From: Chryseobacterium sp. LAM-KRS1
GTDB lineage: Bacteria; Bacteroidota; Bacteroidia; Flavobacteriales; Weeksellaceae
DNA length: 64,000 bases
Direction of reading: 5' to 3'
NCBI RefSeq assembly: GCF_013184525.1
Contig: NZ_JAAOIZ010000004.1
Location: 620,001-684,000 of the forward strand
The position numbers and the translations under genes are program-made. Shown piece by piece: positions 15,524-22,854 of this stretch. Numbering within the stretch: position 1 is the stretch's first letter; every line of letters starts with the position of its first letter. The notes under the pieces are model-generated. The model was not told the DNA's origin. It saw only the letters and a list, made by a program, of their open reading frames with translations, and did not search any database.

Positions 15524-18211
15524 TTAGAATGTCACATCCAGACCTACATAAAAATTAGCTTTCATAATAGGAGCGTAGAGCATTCCACCATCAAAATAAT
15601 TCCCGAAAGGATTTTTAAAATCGATGATCGCATTCTTCTGATAGTAAGAGGTTAAGTTTTCGCCTCCAACATAGGCTCTCAGTTTTTTATTGAAATTTCT
15701 AGAAATCTGTGCATTCAAAATAGCATAAGATTCGGAATAACCGGGTAATTGAAACTCGGTTGGATTGCCTGATGTGTCCGGTAGTCTTTGCTTTCCAACC
15801 CAATTCAGAGTCGTATCAAAACTCCAGAAGCCACCCTTATCACTTTTGTTCGTAGAATAAGCAAGATTTACAAATCCGCGATTTTTAGCCATAAAAGGAA
15901 TTTCCCTTCTTCCGTCAAGATAATCTGCCTGAACGTCATAGTATTTGTAAGCAGCTTTTACTTCAAAGTTTTTAATAGGAATAAAATCCCATTGTATCTG
16001 CAAACTATTGGCAAAAGATTTTCCTTCCAAATTATAGAATACAAGCTGCTGTGGAGATCGGTCAAGGTCAACCATCACCTGATTCTGAAAATCTGTTCTG
16101 AAAAAATCGGCAACGATAGAAGATTTTCTTCCGAAAATTTTAAACTCCTGCTGTAAACTTGCTCCGTAATTCCATGCAATTTCAGGTTTTAATCCGTAAA
16201 TATCTCCGCCATTTTGTATAATTTGAATCGTTCTGTTCGATGCAAAGTACTGTTGATTTTCCGCAAAAACCGAAGCCGTTCTAAAACCTCTTCCTGCTGA
16301 CAACCTCAAAATGGTTTGTGGAGTGAAATCATATTTAAAGTTCATCCTTGGTGTAAACTGTGTCCCAGCAAGATTGTGGAAGTCTACTCTTGCTCCGGCT
16401 ACCAAAGTATATTTTAATCCTGTTAAAGTATATTCGGCAAAAGCTCCAGGTACGATTTCATTTCTTTTGTATGGAGTTGTAAGATAGGTTTCATCATAAC
16501 CGTCATACATAAAACTGGCTCCGGCTTTATATTTGTGATTCGTATTCCCGATAATACTCTCAAAAATTAAATTGGAATAAAAAGTATTCTGTTTACCTGA
16601 ATAATTTCTCAACCCGAAAAAGCTATCCTGCTGATGGTATACATACTGATTCATCCAGCCTATACTTTGATAAGGTTTACCTTTAAAAACATATCCGGTC
16701 TTGTTCCATACCTGAAATCTCGAAATATCAATTCCAACCCCGTACGGGTTTTGCTTCTCCTGAGACAGCCTTTTATCAAAATCGGTCTGTCCTGCTGTTC
16801 TGTTATCCTTCACGAAATTAATTCCGAAGTGAGATCCGAAACCGGATTTTTCCAGGTCATTATAATTAAGCAAATATGCTGCATTGATTTGTGTCCCTTT
16901 CGGACGGTCAAGAAATCCGTCATTATTCATATCCGTATTTCCGAAAGTTCCGTTTCCATGCAATAAGAAAGTCTGAGACCATTTCTCATTAATAGGAGAT
17001 ACACTCGTTATATTTGCCTCTGCTCTCCCGTTGAAATCAGAAAAAAGATTGAGTGATGTTTCGGAAGTTTTGGCATTTTTCAGAAGTTCGGTATTGATTT
17101 GCCCGGTAATACTTTCATACCCATTGGTTACCGTACTTCCTCCTTTTGTAAGTTGGATGCTTTCGATCCATCTGCCGGGAATAAAATTCAGCCCATAAGC
17201 GGAAGCCAAACCTCTGATCTCCGGTAAAAGTTCCTTGGTTAGGCTGGTGTATTTCTGATCAAGACCCAGCATTTTAAGCTGTTTCGTGCCTGTTACAGCA
17301 TTACTGAAGGAAACATCTACAGTAGCATTTGTTTCAAAACTTTCCGAGAGATTACAACAGGCTGCTTTCAACAATTCCTTTTTGTCAATATTAAAAACTA
17401 AGCCTGCTTCGTTTTTGCTTAATGAAGTTGAAGCTTTCGACGCGGATAATTTTACTTCCTCAATCTTTTTTTCATGATGATCGTGGTTCTCGTTTTCCGT
17501 TGATACATTATTGTTACCGGACATTGTTTTTTCATCTTCTTCAAAATGAACGTTAGGTCCTTTTTCTCCCAACGCTACAGTTCTGTCGTAAAGGCAACAT
17601 GAGGGAAGATTGTTATAAACGTTGTCTGTTGAAGTATACTTTTCGTTGTCATGCCCAACATCAGCAATCTTTTTTAAAATTTTATCTGCAGAAGTTTTGT
17701 TGCTGTCAAAGTTTAAAACAACAGTTTGTTTCTCAGCGCTCCAATTTGCAGAAGTAGCACCGGCATCTTTTGCTGCTTTTTCAATTCTTGCTTTACATGA
17801 TGCACAATTTCCTTTGACATAAAATTCATTGTCAGCTTTGGATTTTTGTACTACCGCGCTTGTACTTGCATTGAACGGTTGAAGAGTTCTCTCGTAATGA
17901 CAGCAGTCAGGAAGACTTTGATACACTTCATCAGTAGCTTTGAATTTCTCATTGTCGTGTCCCGCTTCAGCTACCTTTTTAAGGATGTCATCCGGAGAAA
18001 CATTTCCTTCTGTTTCTAATGTTAAAGTTTGAGAATCTATAGAATATCTTGCCGCTTTTGCCCCTGCTTTTTTTGCTGAGGTTTCTATTCTTTCTTTACA
18101 CATTTCACAGTTTCCTTTTACCTGAAACTGGCTTTTAAGATTTTGGGCAAATATAAAGGGTGCAGATAATAAGCATAATCCAAGAATTATCCTGGAAATA
18201 AATAATTTCAT
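15524..18211 (-). CDS. TonB-dependent receptor with two N-terminal heavy-metal-associated modules
   Basis: This 895-residue outer-membrane receptor has a signal peptide to about residue 22. Two copies of a module of about 100 residues follow: KGNCEMCKERIE (CxxC at 35-38) and KGNCASCKARIE (CxxC at 136-139). Each is an HMA/MerP-like fold ending in GHDNEK and LPxCCxYxRT (CC at 103-104 and 205-206). A linker rich in His and acidic residues (ENHDHHEKK) and a third CC (LKAACCNLSESF) lead into the plug (LPEIRGLASAYGLNFIPG, YESITGQINTEL). The beta-barrel runs to a final aromatic VTF. HMA domains bind Cu(I), Zn, Hg or similar ions, so the substrate is probably a metal or metal chelate, perhaps copper (inference). 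It is 68 bases downstream of the Cys-rich small protein gene. Confidence 0.9.
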   Translation of the reverse strand: MKLFISRIILGLCLLSAPFIFAQNLKSQFQVKGNCEMCKERIETSAKKAGAKAARYSIDSQTLTLETEGNVSPDDILKKVAEAGHDNEKFKATDEVYQSLPDCCHYERTLQPFNASTSAVVQKSKADNEFYVKGNCASCKARIEKAAKDAGATSANWSAEKQTVVLNFDSNKTSADKILKKIADVGHDNEKYTSTDNVYNNLPSCCLYDRTVALGEKGPNVHFEEDEKTMSGNNNVSTENENHDHHEKKIEEVKLSASKASTSLSKNEAGLVFNIDKKELLKAACCNLSESFETNATVDVSFSNAVTGTKQLKMLGLDQKYTSLTKELLPEIRGLASAYGLNFIPGRWIESIQLTKGGSTVTNGYESITGQINTELLKNAKTSETSLNLFSDFNGRAEANITSVSPINEKWSQTFLLHGNGTFGNTDMNNDGFLDRPKGTQINAAYLLNYNDLEKSGFGSHFGINFVKDNRTAGQTDFDKRLSQEKQNPYGVGIDISRFQVWNKTGYVFKGKPYQSIGWMNQYVYHQQDSFFGLRNYSGKQNTFYSNLIFESIIGNTNHKYKAGASFMYDGYDETYLTTPYKRNEIVPGAFAEYTLTGLKYTLVAGARVDFHNLAGTQFTPRMNFKYDFTPQTILRLSAGRGFRTASVFAENQQYFASNRTIQIIQNGGDIYGLKPEIAWNYGASLQQEFKIFGRKSSIVADFFRTDFQNQVMVDLDRSPQQLVFYNLEGKSFANSLQIQWDFIPIKNFEVKAAYKYYDVQADYLDGRREIPFMAKNRGFVNLAYSTNKSDKGGFWSFDTTLNWVGKQRLPDTSGNPTEFQLPGYSESYAILNAQISRNFNKKLRAYVGGENLTSYYQKNAIIDFKNPFGNYFDGGMLYAPIMKANFYVGLDVTF

Positions 18212-18279
18212 TTTGTTTAAAATTTAGATTAATTAAAAAATAGTCCATTAGCGCTCTAATGAACCTGCTGTATTTTTAA

Positions 18280-18642
18280 TTAAGCTAGCTTTGGCGGTTC
18301 CCAAATCTCTTTTAAACGATCCGAAAGATGAGGATCACAATATTGGAAAAGTAATTTTTTATTGGCTTTATAGTATGATAATTCCAATAGAAAACCTTTG
18401 GAAAAAGGAGTTTCTATATATGAAAAACAAGCCACACATGTTGAACAGCAATCATCGTTGCAAGATGATTTGGATTTTTCGTGTTCTTTAGATGATTTTG
18501 ATTGATGGTTCTTACAGCAGTCGTCTTTTTTAGCGTCCGCCTTACAGCAGGTCTGCTGGGTTGACATCATATAGAAGTTATCTTTAGGAATCAAGAAAAT
18601 TCCTAAGCAGAAGATAAGGGTTATGATCTGAAATAACTTCAC
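18280..18642 (-). CDS. Small Cys-rich membrane-anchored protein (DUF6660-like)
   Basis: I choose GTG 18642 (120 residues), although the frame opens to another GTG at 18678. The start gives a normal hydrophobic N-terminus, KLFQIITLIFCLGIFLI. A TAATTTTG promoter box (18655-18648) ends 5 bases before it. A Cys/Lys-rich stretch follows (TCCKADAKKDDCCKNH, then SCNDDCCSTCVACFS), with three CC pairs. The end is IWEPPKLA. From memory this layout (N-terminal hydrophobic segment, CC cluster, terminal IWxPPK) resembles Bacteroidota DUF6660 proteins often found next to metal-type TonB receptors. That link needs a profile search. The Cys pairs suggest metal binding in the periplasm (inference). Function is otherwise unknown. 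Confidence 0.7.
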   Translation of the reverse strand: MKLFQIITLIFCLGIFLIPKDNFYMMSTQQTCCKADAKKDDCCKNHQSKSSKEHEKSKSSCNDDCCSTCVACFSYIETPFSKGFLLELSYYKANKKLLFQYCDPHLSDRLKEIWEPPKLA

Positions 18643-18647
18643 GATGG

Positions 18648-18655
18648 CAAAATTA
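18648..18655 (-). promoter_or_regulatory. Promoter box TAATTTTG before the Cys-rich gene
   Basis: Read on the minus strand this matches the Bacteroidota -7 consensus TAnnTTTG. It ends 5 bases before the proposed GTG start at 18642 and lies just downstream of the lipoprotein stop codon. No clear -33 TTTG was found. Confidence 0.45.
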
Positions 18656-18661
18656 CAAAAA

Positions 18662-19306
18662 TTATGGTAATGGATCACCTACTTTTACAGAACAATTGTG
18701 AAAAGGCTCTCCGTGAGCGGGGTTTAATTTCGGTTTCTCACCAGTTGCCAGACTTTGTTCAGGAGCTGAAACGGGAGTGTTTTGTACAGCATTTTGAACA
18801 GGCTGCGGAACCGGTTTACTATTGAGAGGTTGTCCTACAGGAATATCACAGCGATGTCCCGGTTGTCCGTGAGGTGGATTCATGCCCGGAGCAGTTTTTA
18901 CCGCCTTTCCTGTTTTATTATCCACCGTAAATTTTCCTGGTTTTAGTGAATTGGGATCGATTTGTATCGTTTGAGATCCATTATTATTTACTACAACATT
19001 TTGAGTGGTCTGGGCCTGAGCCGGTTTGCTGTTTAATGGCTGTCCTACAGGGATATCACAACGGTGTCCCGGTTGTCCGTGGGGTGGATTCATTCCGGGA
19101 GCGGTAACAGGTGGAGCTGAATTTACAGGTTGCACATTGCTCTTTATGCCTGCCTGATCTAAAATAGAAGCTTTTGGAGTATTATTAACAGCTAATGCAG
19201 GCTGTTGAATGGATGCCTCTTCTTTAATGTAAGTTGCTCTTTCATCTTTTTTACAGGAAACAGTAAGCAGAGAAAAAGCAGCAAGACCTAAAAATATATT
19301 TTTCAT
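18662..19306 (-). CDS. Lipoprotein with three HGxPxHxC repeats
   Basis: This 214-residue lipoprotein has signal MKNIFLGLAAFSLLTVSC, with Cys18 as the predicted lipidated residue. The rest is Pro/Asn/Gln-rich and looks unstructured. It carries two nearly identical segments, PPHGQPGHRCDIPVGQPL (about 74-91 and 144-161), and a diverged third copy at the C-terminus, NPAHGEPFHNCSVKVGDPL. The shared pattern PxHGxPxHxCxxxVGxPL sets two His and one Cys in fixed spacing and looks like a metal-binding unit. It is upstream of the Cys-rich protein and the HMA-TonB receptor on the same strand, so a metal capture role in the periplasm or at the surface is plausible. I recall similar repeats in other Flavobacteriia but no assigned function. 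Confidence 0.8.
   Translation of the reverse strand: MKNIFLGLAAFSLLTVSCKKDERATYIKEEASIQQPALAVNNTPKASILDQAGIKSNVQPVNSAPPVTAPGMNPPHGQPGHRCDIPVGQPLNSKPAQAQTTQNVVVNNNGSQTIQIDPNSLKPGKFTVDNKTGKAVKTAPGMNPPHGQPGHRCDIPVGQPLNSKPVPQPVQNAVQNTPVSAPEQSLATGEKPKLNPAHGEPFHNCSVKVGDPLP
18811..18894 (-). repeat. Direct repeat in the lipoprotein gene, copy 2
   Basis: This stretch encodes the second HGQPGHRCDIPVGQPL unit and is closely similar to 19021-19104, 210 bases away. Most differences are silent, which suggests a recent internal duplication or selection on the peptide. Confidence 0.8.
19021..19104 (-). repeat. Direct repeat in the lipoprotein gene, copy 1
   Basis: This is the partner of 18811-18894 and encodes the first HGQPGHRCDIPVGQPL unit of the lipoprotein. 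Confidence 0.8.
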
Positions 19307-19322
19307 ATCCTATCGTATAAAA

Positions 19323-19330
19323 CAAAATTA
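19323..19330 (-). promoter_or_regulatory. Promoter box TAATTTTG before the lipoprotein gene
   Basis: It matches TAnnTTTG on the minus strand and ends 16 bases before the ATG at 19306. It overlaps the 3' arm of the response-regulator terminator (19324-19361), so the end of one transcript and the start of the next share the same bases. Confidence 0.5.
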
Positions 19331-19361
19331 GCAAAACATTTTCAATTGTTTTGCTAATTTT
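19324..19361 (-). terminator. Terminator after the response regulator gene
   Basis: A 15-bp stem, AAAATTAGCAAAACA (19324-19338) with TGTTTTGCTAATTTT (19347-19361), and an 8-base loop. A/T runs flank both sides. It lies between the regulator stop (19385) and the lipoprotein start (19306). Confidence 0.85.
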
Positions 19362-19384
19362 ATATTTATAATCTTCTTTTGGAA

Positions 19385-20071
19385 TTAATTCTTAACTAAA
19401 AGTCTGAATCCTTCTCCGTGAACATTGATGATTTCCAGTCCTTCGTCATCTTTTAACAGCTTACGAAGTTTTGCGATATAAACATCCATACTTCTTGCAG
19501 TAAAATAGTTTTCCTTTTTCCAGATCTTTCTCAATGCAAGGTCTCTTGGCATAAAATCATTTCTGTGGATACAAAGAAGTTTAAGCAATTCATTTTCCTT
19601 AGGAGAAAGTTTGTATTCTTTATCACCTACTCTTAATTGTCTAAGCATAGAATCAAAGAAAATATTACTGATTTTAAACTGTTCCTGTTCTTCATTTTCC
19701 AGGGTTGAGCTTCTCTGAAGAATTGCCTTGATCTTGTATAAAAGTAATTCCGTATCAAATGGTTTTGTAATATAATCATCTGCCCCCAACTGATATCCTT
19801 TCAGGATGTCTTCCCTCATATTTCTTGCTGTAAGGAAAATGATAGGAGTATTTTTATCTATTTTTTTTACATCTTCTGCCAATGAAAACCCGTCTTTCTT
19901 AGGCATCATCACGTCGAAAATACAAATGTCAAATTCATTTTCTGTGAATTCTTTGAGCCCCTGCTCTCCATCTGTTGCAAGAGTTACTTCAAAATTATTG
20001 ATGGTTAAATAATCTTTCAAAACAGCTCCGAAACTCTGATCGTCTTCTACTAATAATATTCTGTTGCTCAT
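19385..20071 (-). CDS. OmpR/PhoB-type response regulator (RprY-like)
   Basis: This 228-residue two-domain regulator has a receiver domain at residues 3-118: acidic pocket EDD at 9-11, phosphoacceptor Asp53 in CIFDVMMPKKDG, FLTA, and Lys in YITKPFD. A winged-helix DNA-binding domain spans about 128-226 (LSPKENELLKLLC, ARSMDVYIAKLRKLL). The sensor kinase gene lies 102 bases upstream on the same strand and is its presumed partner. It resembles RprY of Bacteroides, an essential-type regulator of envelope and redox functions. The targets here are unknown, but the adjacent metal-binding envelope genes are natural candidates. Confidence 0.93.
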   Translation of the reverse strand: MSNRILLVEDDQSFGAVLKDYLTINNFEVTLATDGEQGLKEFTENEFDICIFDVMMPKKDGFSLAEDVKKIDKNTPIIFLTARNMREDILKGYQLGADDYITKPFDTELLLYKIKAILQRSSTLENEEQEQFKISNIFFDSMLRQLRVGDKEYKLSPKENELLKLLCIHRNDFMPRDLALRKIWKKENYFTARSMDVYIAKLRKLLKDDEGLEIINVHGEGFRLLVKN

Positions 20072-20173
20072 AATTTTAAAAATTAAAAATTAATAATAAG
20101 AATGAACTTCCTCACTCTCTCTTCTTTTATATTTGTTATTTGGTTTATCTTTTATTGCTTCCTATCTATTCTT

Positions 20174-21721
20174 CTATGTCATGGGAAGTTTTATCGTGAA
20201 CACACTTCCTTCTCCCTTATGCGATTCCACGATAATCTGGCCCTTATGAAGTTCTACAATTTTTTTAACGTACGAAAGCCCTAATCCCTGACCTTTTACA
20301 TTATGGATATTTCCCGTTTCTTCTCTAAAGAATTTTTCAAAGATTTTAGTTTTATTCTGTGTTTCCATACCCATTCCTTTATCGGAAATTTCAATCACAT
20401 AGAAGTTGCCTTCATTTTTTGTTTTGATTTTGATATCCGGTGTATCAGGAGAATATTTGTTGGCGTTATCCAGTAAATTCACCAGCATATTGGAAATATG
20501 GAACTCATCGATCTTAAAAGTATATCGGTCAGCAGTAAACTCTTCCGTCAGTGAACCGTTTCTCTGTGCTACAATAAGATTAAATGATTCTGTCGTTTTT
20601 TTGATCAGTTCTCTTACATTGGTTTCTTTGAGGAACAGATTAACTTCATTTCTTTCAAGCTTCGACATATTAAGGACATTCTCCACCTGTTTTTTCATCC
20701 GAAGATTTTCCTGCTTGATCAGGTTGGAATAATATCTTACCTTTTCCGGATTAGTGGCAATTTTGTCATTCGCCAGAGAATCCGTAGCAACAGAAATAGT
20801 AGCTAAAGGAGTTTTGAACTCATGCGACATATTATTGATGAAGTCCGTTTTTATTTCTGCCAGTTTCTTTTGTCTCATCATATAGTTGATGGAGATGATA
20901 TAGATTCCCAATATCGTAAGCAAAGAAAGGAAGGTTCCCAAAAGCATCGGCCAGTTATTCATGGCTAAGGAATATTCTTTTTTAGGGAAAACCAATGCCA
21001 GGCTGTATAAAGTACGGTCCTTTTTGTCTGTAAAAAGAGGATAGCTATATGTATTATTATCCTTTTTCTCCTTATATACTTTGTTAAAAACACTTGTGAG
21101 TTTATTGTTTTTATCAGTAACCCCGAAACCAAACTTTGCGGTAATGCCTTTCATTTTCAGTTCTTTAGCGAGAACAGAATCCAGAATAGCATCATCCACT
21201 CTTTTAGTAATCGGAAGGTTATTTCCATATACTTTGGCAAACTCCTTCATAGAGTAATCTCCACTTTCTATATCTTGATTAATGTCAGCCGTAAGCAGTT
21301 CCCGGTTGGTGGTATCTCTTTTCAGTTTGTAAGCGGCTTCGTCCGTATATAAGGTTGTCAGCTTTAATGAATCTCCTTTCTGAGAAATGGGAAGCTGTGT
21401 TTTTTCAATGATATTTTTAGAATAAATAATCTGCCTCTGAGCCCCAGAATCCTCTACCTGCTGGATCGTAGTTAAAGAAGGTTGATTATTATTGGAAATG
21501 ACATTTTTTCTGAAATTTTTAAAATCTTCATTCAGGTACTTTTCCACTTCAATTTCAGAGATATTTTTTGCTGTATTTTCTAAAGCCGCATAGACTTTAT
21601 TCGAAAAATCTTGTTCTAAAGCATTATAATATCCTTTCAACCAATAAAATTGGAGTGTAACAAAGACAATCAATGATATTGTCATAAACACTGAAATTAT
21701 TGGGATGAATTTATTATTCAT
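20174..21721 (-). CDS. Sensor histidine kinase (RprX-like)
   Basis: This 515-residue membrane kinase has a first transmembrane helix at about residues 6-28. A periplasmic sensor region of about 230 residues follows, with no recognisable named domain. A second helix lies at about 260-282 (LLGTFLSLLTILGIYIISI). The HisKA motif is NNMSHEFKTPLATIS, with the phosphorylated His near residue 299. The ATPase N-box is NMLVNLLDNANKYSPD, then DKGMGM, and GQGLGLSYVKKIVELHKG forms the G-box. No HAMP domain is obvious. It pairs with the downstream OmpR-type regulator. The signal is unknown, and the large extracytoplasmic domain suggests an envelope stimulus. Confidence 0.93.
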   Translation of the reverse strand: MNNKFIPIISVFMTISLIVFVTLQFYWLKGYYNALEQDFSNKVYAALENTAKNISEIEVEKYLNEDFKNFRKNVISNNNQPSLTTIQQVEDSGAQRQIIYSKNIIEKTQLPISQKGDSLKLTTLYTDEAAYKLKRDTTNRELLTADINQDIESGDYSMKEFAKVYGNNLPITKRVDDAILDSVLAKELKMKGITAKFGFGVTDKNNKLTSVFNKVYKEKKDNNTYSYPLFTDKKDRTLYSLALVFPKKEYSLAMNNWPMLLGTFLSLLTILGIYIISINYMMRQKKLAEIKTDFINNMSHEFKTPLATISVATDSLANDKIATNPEKVRYYSNLIKQENLRMKKQVENVLNMSKLERNEVNLFLKETNVRELIKKTTESFNLIVAQRNGSLTEEFTADRYTFKIDEFHISNMLVNLLDNANKYSPDTPDIKIKTKNEGNFYVIEISDKGMGMETQNKTKIFEKFFREETGNIHNVKGQGLGLSYVKKIVELHKGQIIVESHKGEGSVFTIKLPMT

Positions 21722-21898
21722 TAGCTTGTTTTAGGTTGTTCGGAATGATGAATGTTAAAATTAATTGTTTTCAGACTTGATAAACAAAAAACGAGCCAAA
21801 AAATTGTATTTTTTTTCTTAAAACCATGTTTTTTAACAATTTTTTTATAAATCAAAAATAACTTGTCTTATGAAAAGCCTCACCTACAAATAAAGAAG

Positions 21899-21906
21899 TA
21901 AGTTTG
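21899..21906 (+). promoter_or_regulatory. Promoter box TAAGTTTG before the SRPBCC gene
   Basis: It matches TAnnTTTG and ends 16 bases before the ATG at 21923. No convincing -33 TTTG was found at the usual distance. Confidence 0.5.
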
Positions 21907-21922
21907 TTAAAAATAATTACGT

Positions 21923-22414
21923 ATGGAATCAAATATCATTTTTAACAAAGATTTTGACGCAAACAGCATTTATGTAATGATTATTTACAAAGCTGATGTT
22001 TCAAAAGTGTGGGATTATTTTACCAAATCCGAATTATTAGACCAATGGTGGGCTCCAAAACCCTGGAAATGTGAAACGGTAAAAATGGATTTTAAAGAGA
22101 ATGGAATCTGGCATTATGCAATGATAGGTCCCGAAGGGGAAAAAATGTATGGACAGCTTAAATATGGGGAAATTATGGAACACAGAAGCTTCGATGGGAT
22201 AGATGCTTTTTGTGATGAAAACGGAAATATTAATAATGATTTTCCGCAGGCCCAATGGCTGATCGGATTCACTGGAATTGAAGAGGGAACGAAAGTAACA
22301 ATCAACATCCATTTCGAATCCCAGGAGGCTTTAAAGAAACATCTTGAAATGGGCTTTGAAGAAGGATTTAAAATGGGCTTGAGTCAACTTCACGAAGTTT
22401 TGGCCGTTCATTAA
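21923..22414 (+). CDS. SRPBCC (AHSA1/START-like) domain protein
   Basis: This 163-residue cytoplasmic protein is made of one AHSA1-type SRPBCC fold. The N-terminal strand IYVMIIYKADVSKVWDYFT leads to SELLDQWWAPKPW, which is typical of the family. A central segment GIWHYAMIGPEGEKMYGQL follows, and the last helix is EGFKMGLSQLHEVL. The fold forms a hydrophobic ligand pocket. Many members are uncharacterised, and some act in stress or toxin-related functions. It is a single gene with its own promoter box, facing a terminator shared with the next convergent operon. No specific ligand can be assigned. Confidence 0.9.
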   Translation: MESNIIFNKDFDANSIYVMIIYKADVSKVWDYFTKSELLDQWWAPKPWKCETVKMDFKENGIWHYAMIGPEGEKMYGQLKYGEIMEHRSFDGIDAFCDENGNINNDFPQAQWLIGFTGIEEGTKVTINIHFESQEALKKHLEMGFEEGFKMGLSQLHEVLAVH

Positions 22415-22461
22415 TATTGAATGACATATGTTCAACAATTAAGAAATTATATTAAAAACGA

Positions 22462-22497
22462 AAATGTGGCAGTTTAAAATGATTAACTGCCACATTT
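22462..22497. terminator. Bidirectional terminator between convergent genes
   Basis: AAATGTGGCAGTT (22462-22474) pairs with AACTGCCACATTT (22485-22497), a 13-bp stem with a 10-base loop. It lies between the SRPBCC gene and the small conserved gene ending at 22503. Confidence 0.8.
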
Positions 22498-22502
22498 CAA
22501 TT

Positions 22503-22844
22503 TTAAAGAAGCTCCTCATCCTGAAAATATTGGATGATGGCCTTTTTCATTAATAAGGTTTGCTCATTAGCTCTGAGTTCAGGAAGGTCCTCTAATTTAT
22601 CAAATTGGGGCCATCCATCTTCATAATGCGTAAACTTATAGTAGCCAAAGGGCTCCAGTAATCTGCAAACTGCAATATGAAGAATATTGAGTTTGTCATC
22701 TTTTGAATATTTTTGATGACCACTTCCAAGTTCCTGAAGTCCAATAAGAAACAATAAAGTTTCAATGGGAGGATTTTTTTCAGTCTGAAAGTTATCTTCA
22801 AAAAACTGTTCTATTTTTTTCCAGTATTCAGATTCGTTAATCAT
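22503..22844 (-). CDS. Conserved hypothetical protein, 113 residues
   Basis: I do not recognise a named domain. The protein is acidic and mostly helical: MINESEYWKKIEQFFEDNF at the start, then IETLLFLIGLQELGSGHQKY, HIAVCRLLEPFGYY and a helical C-terminus KKAIIQYFQDEELL. There is no signal peptide or membrane segment, so it is probably cytoplasmic. It starts 10 bases after the stop of the oligopeptidase gene on the same strand and is probably cotranscribed with it. I believe similar short proteins occur in other Flavobacteriia, but this needs a search. Confidence 0.75.
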   Translation of the reverse strand: MINESEYWKKIEQFFEDNFQTEKNPPIETLLFLIGLQELGSGHQKYSKDDKLNILHIAVCRLLEPFGYYKFTHYEDGWPQFDKLEDLPELRANEQTLLMKKAIIQYFQDEELL

Positions 22845-22854
22845 AATTTATACA

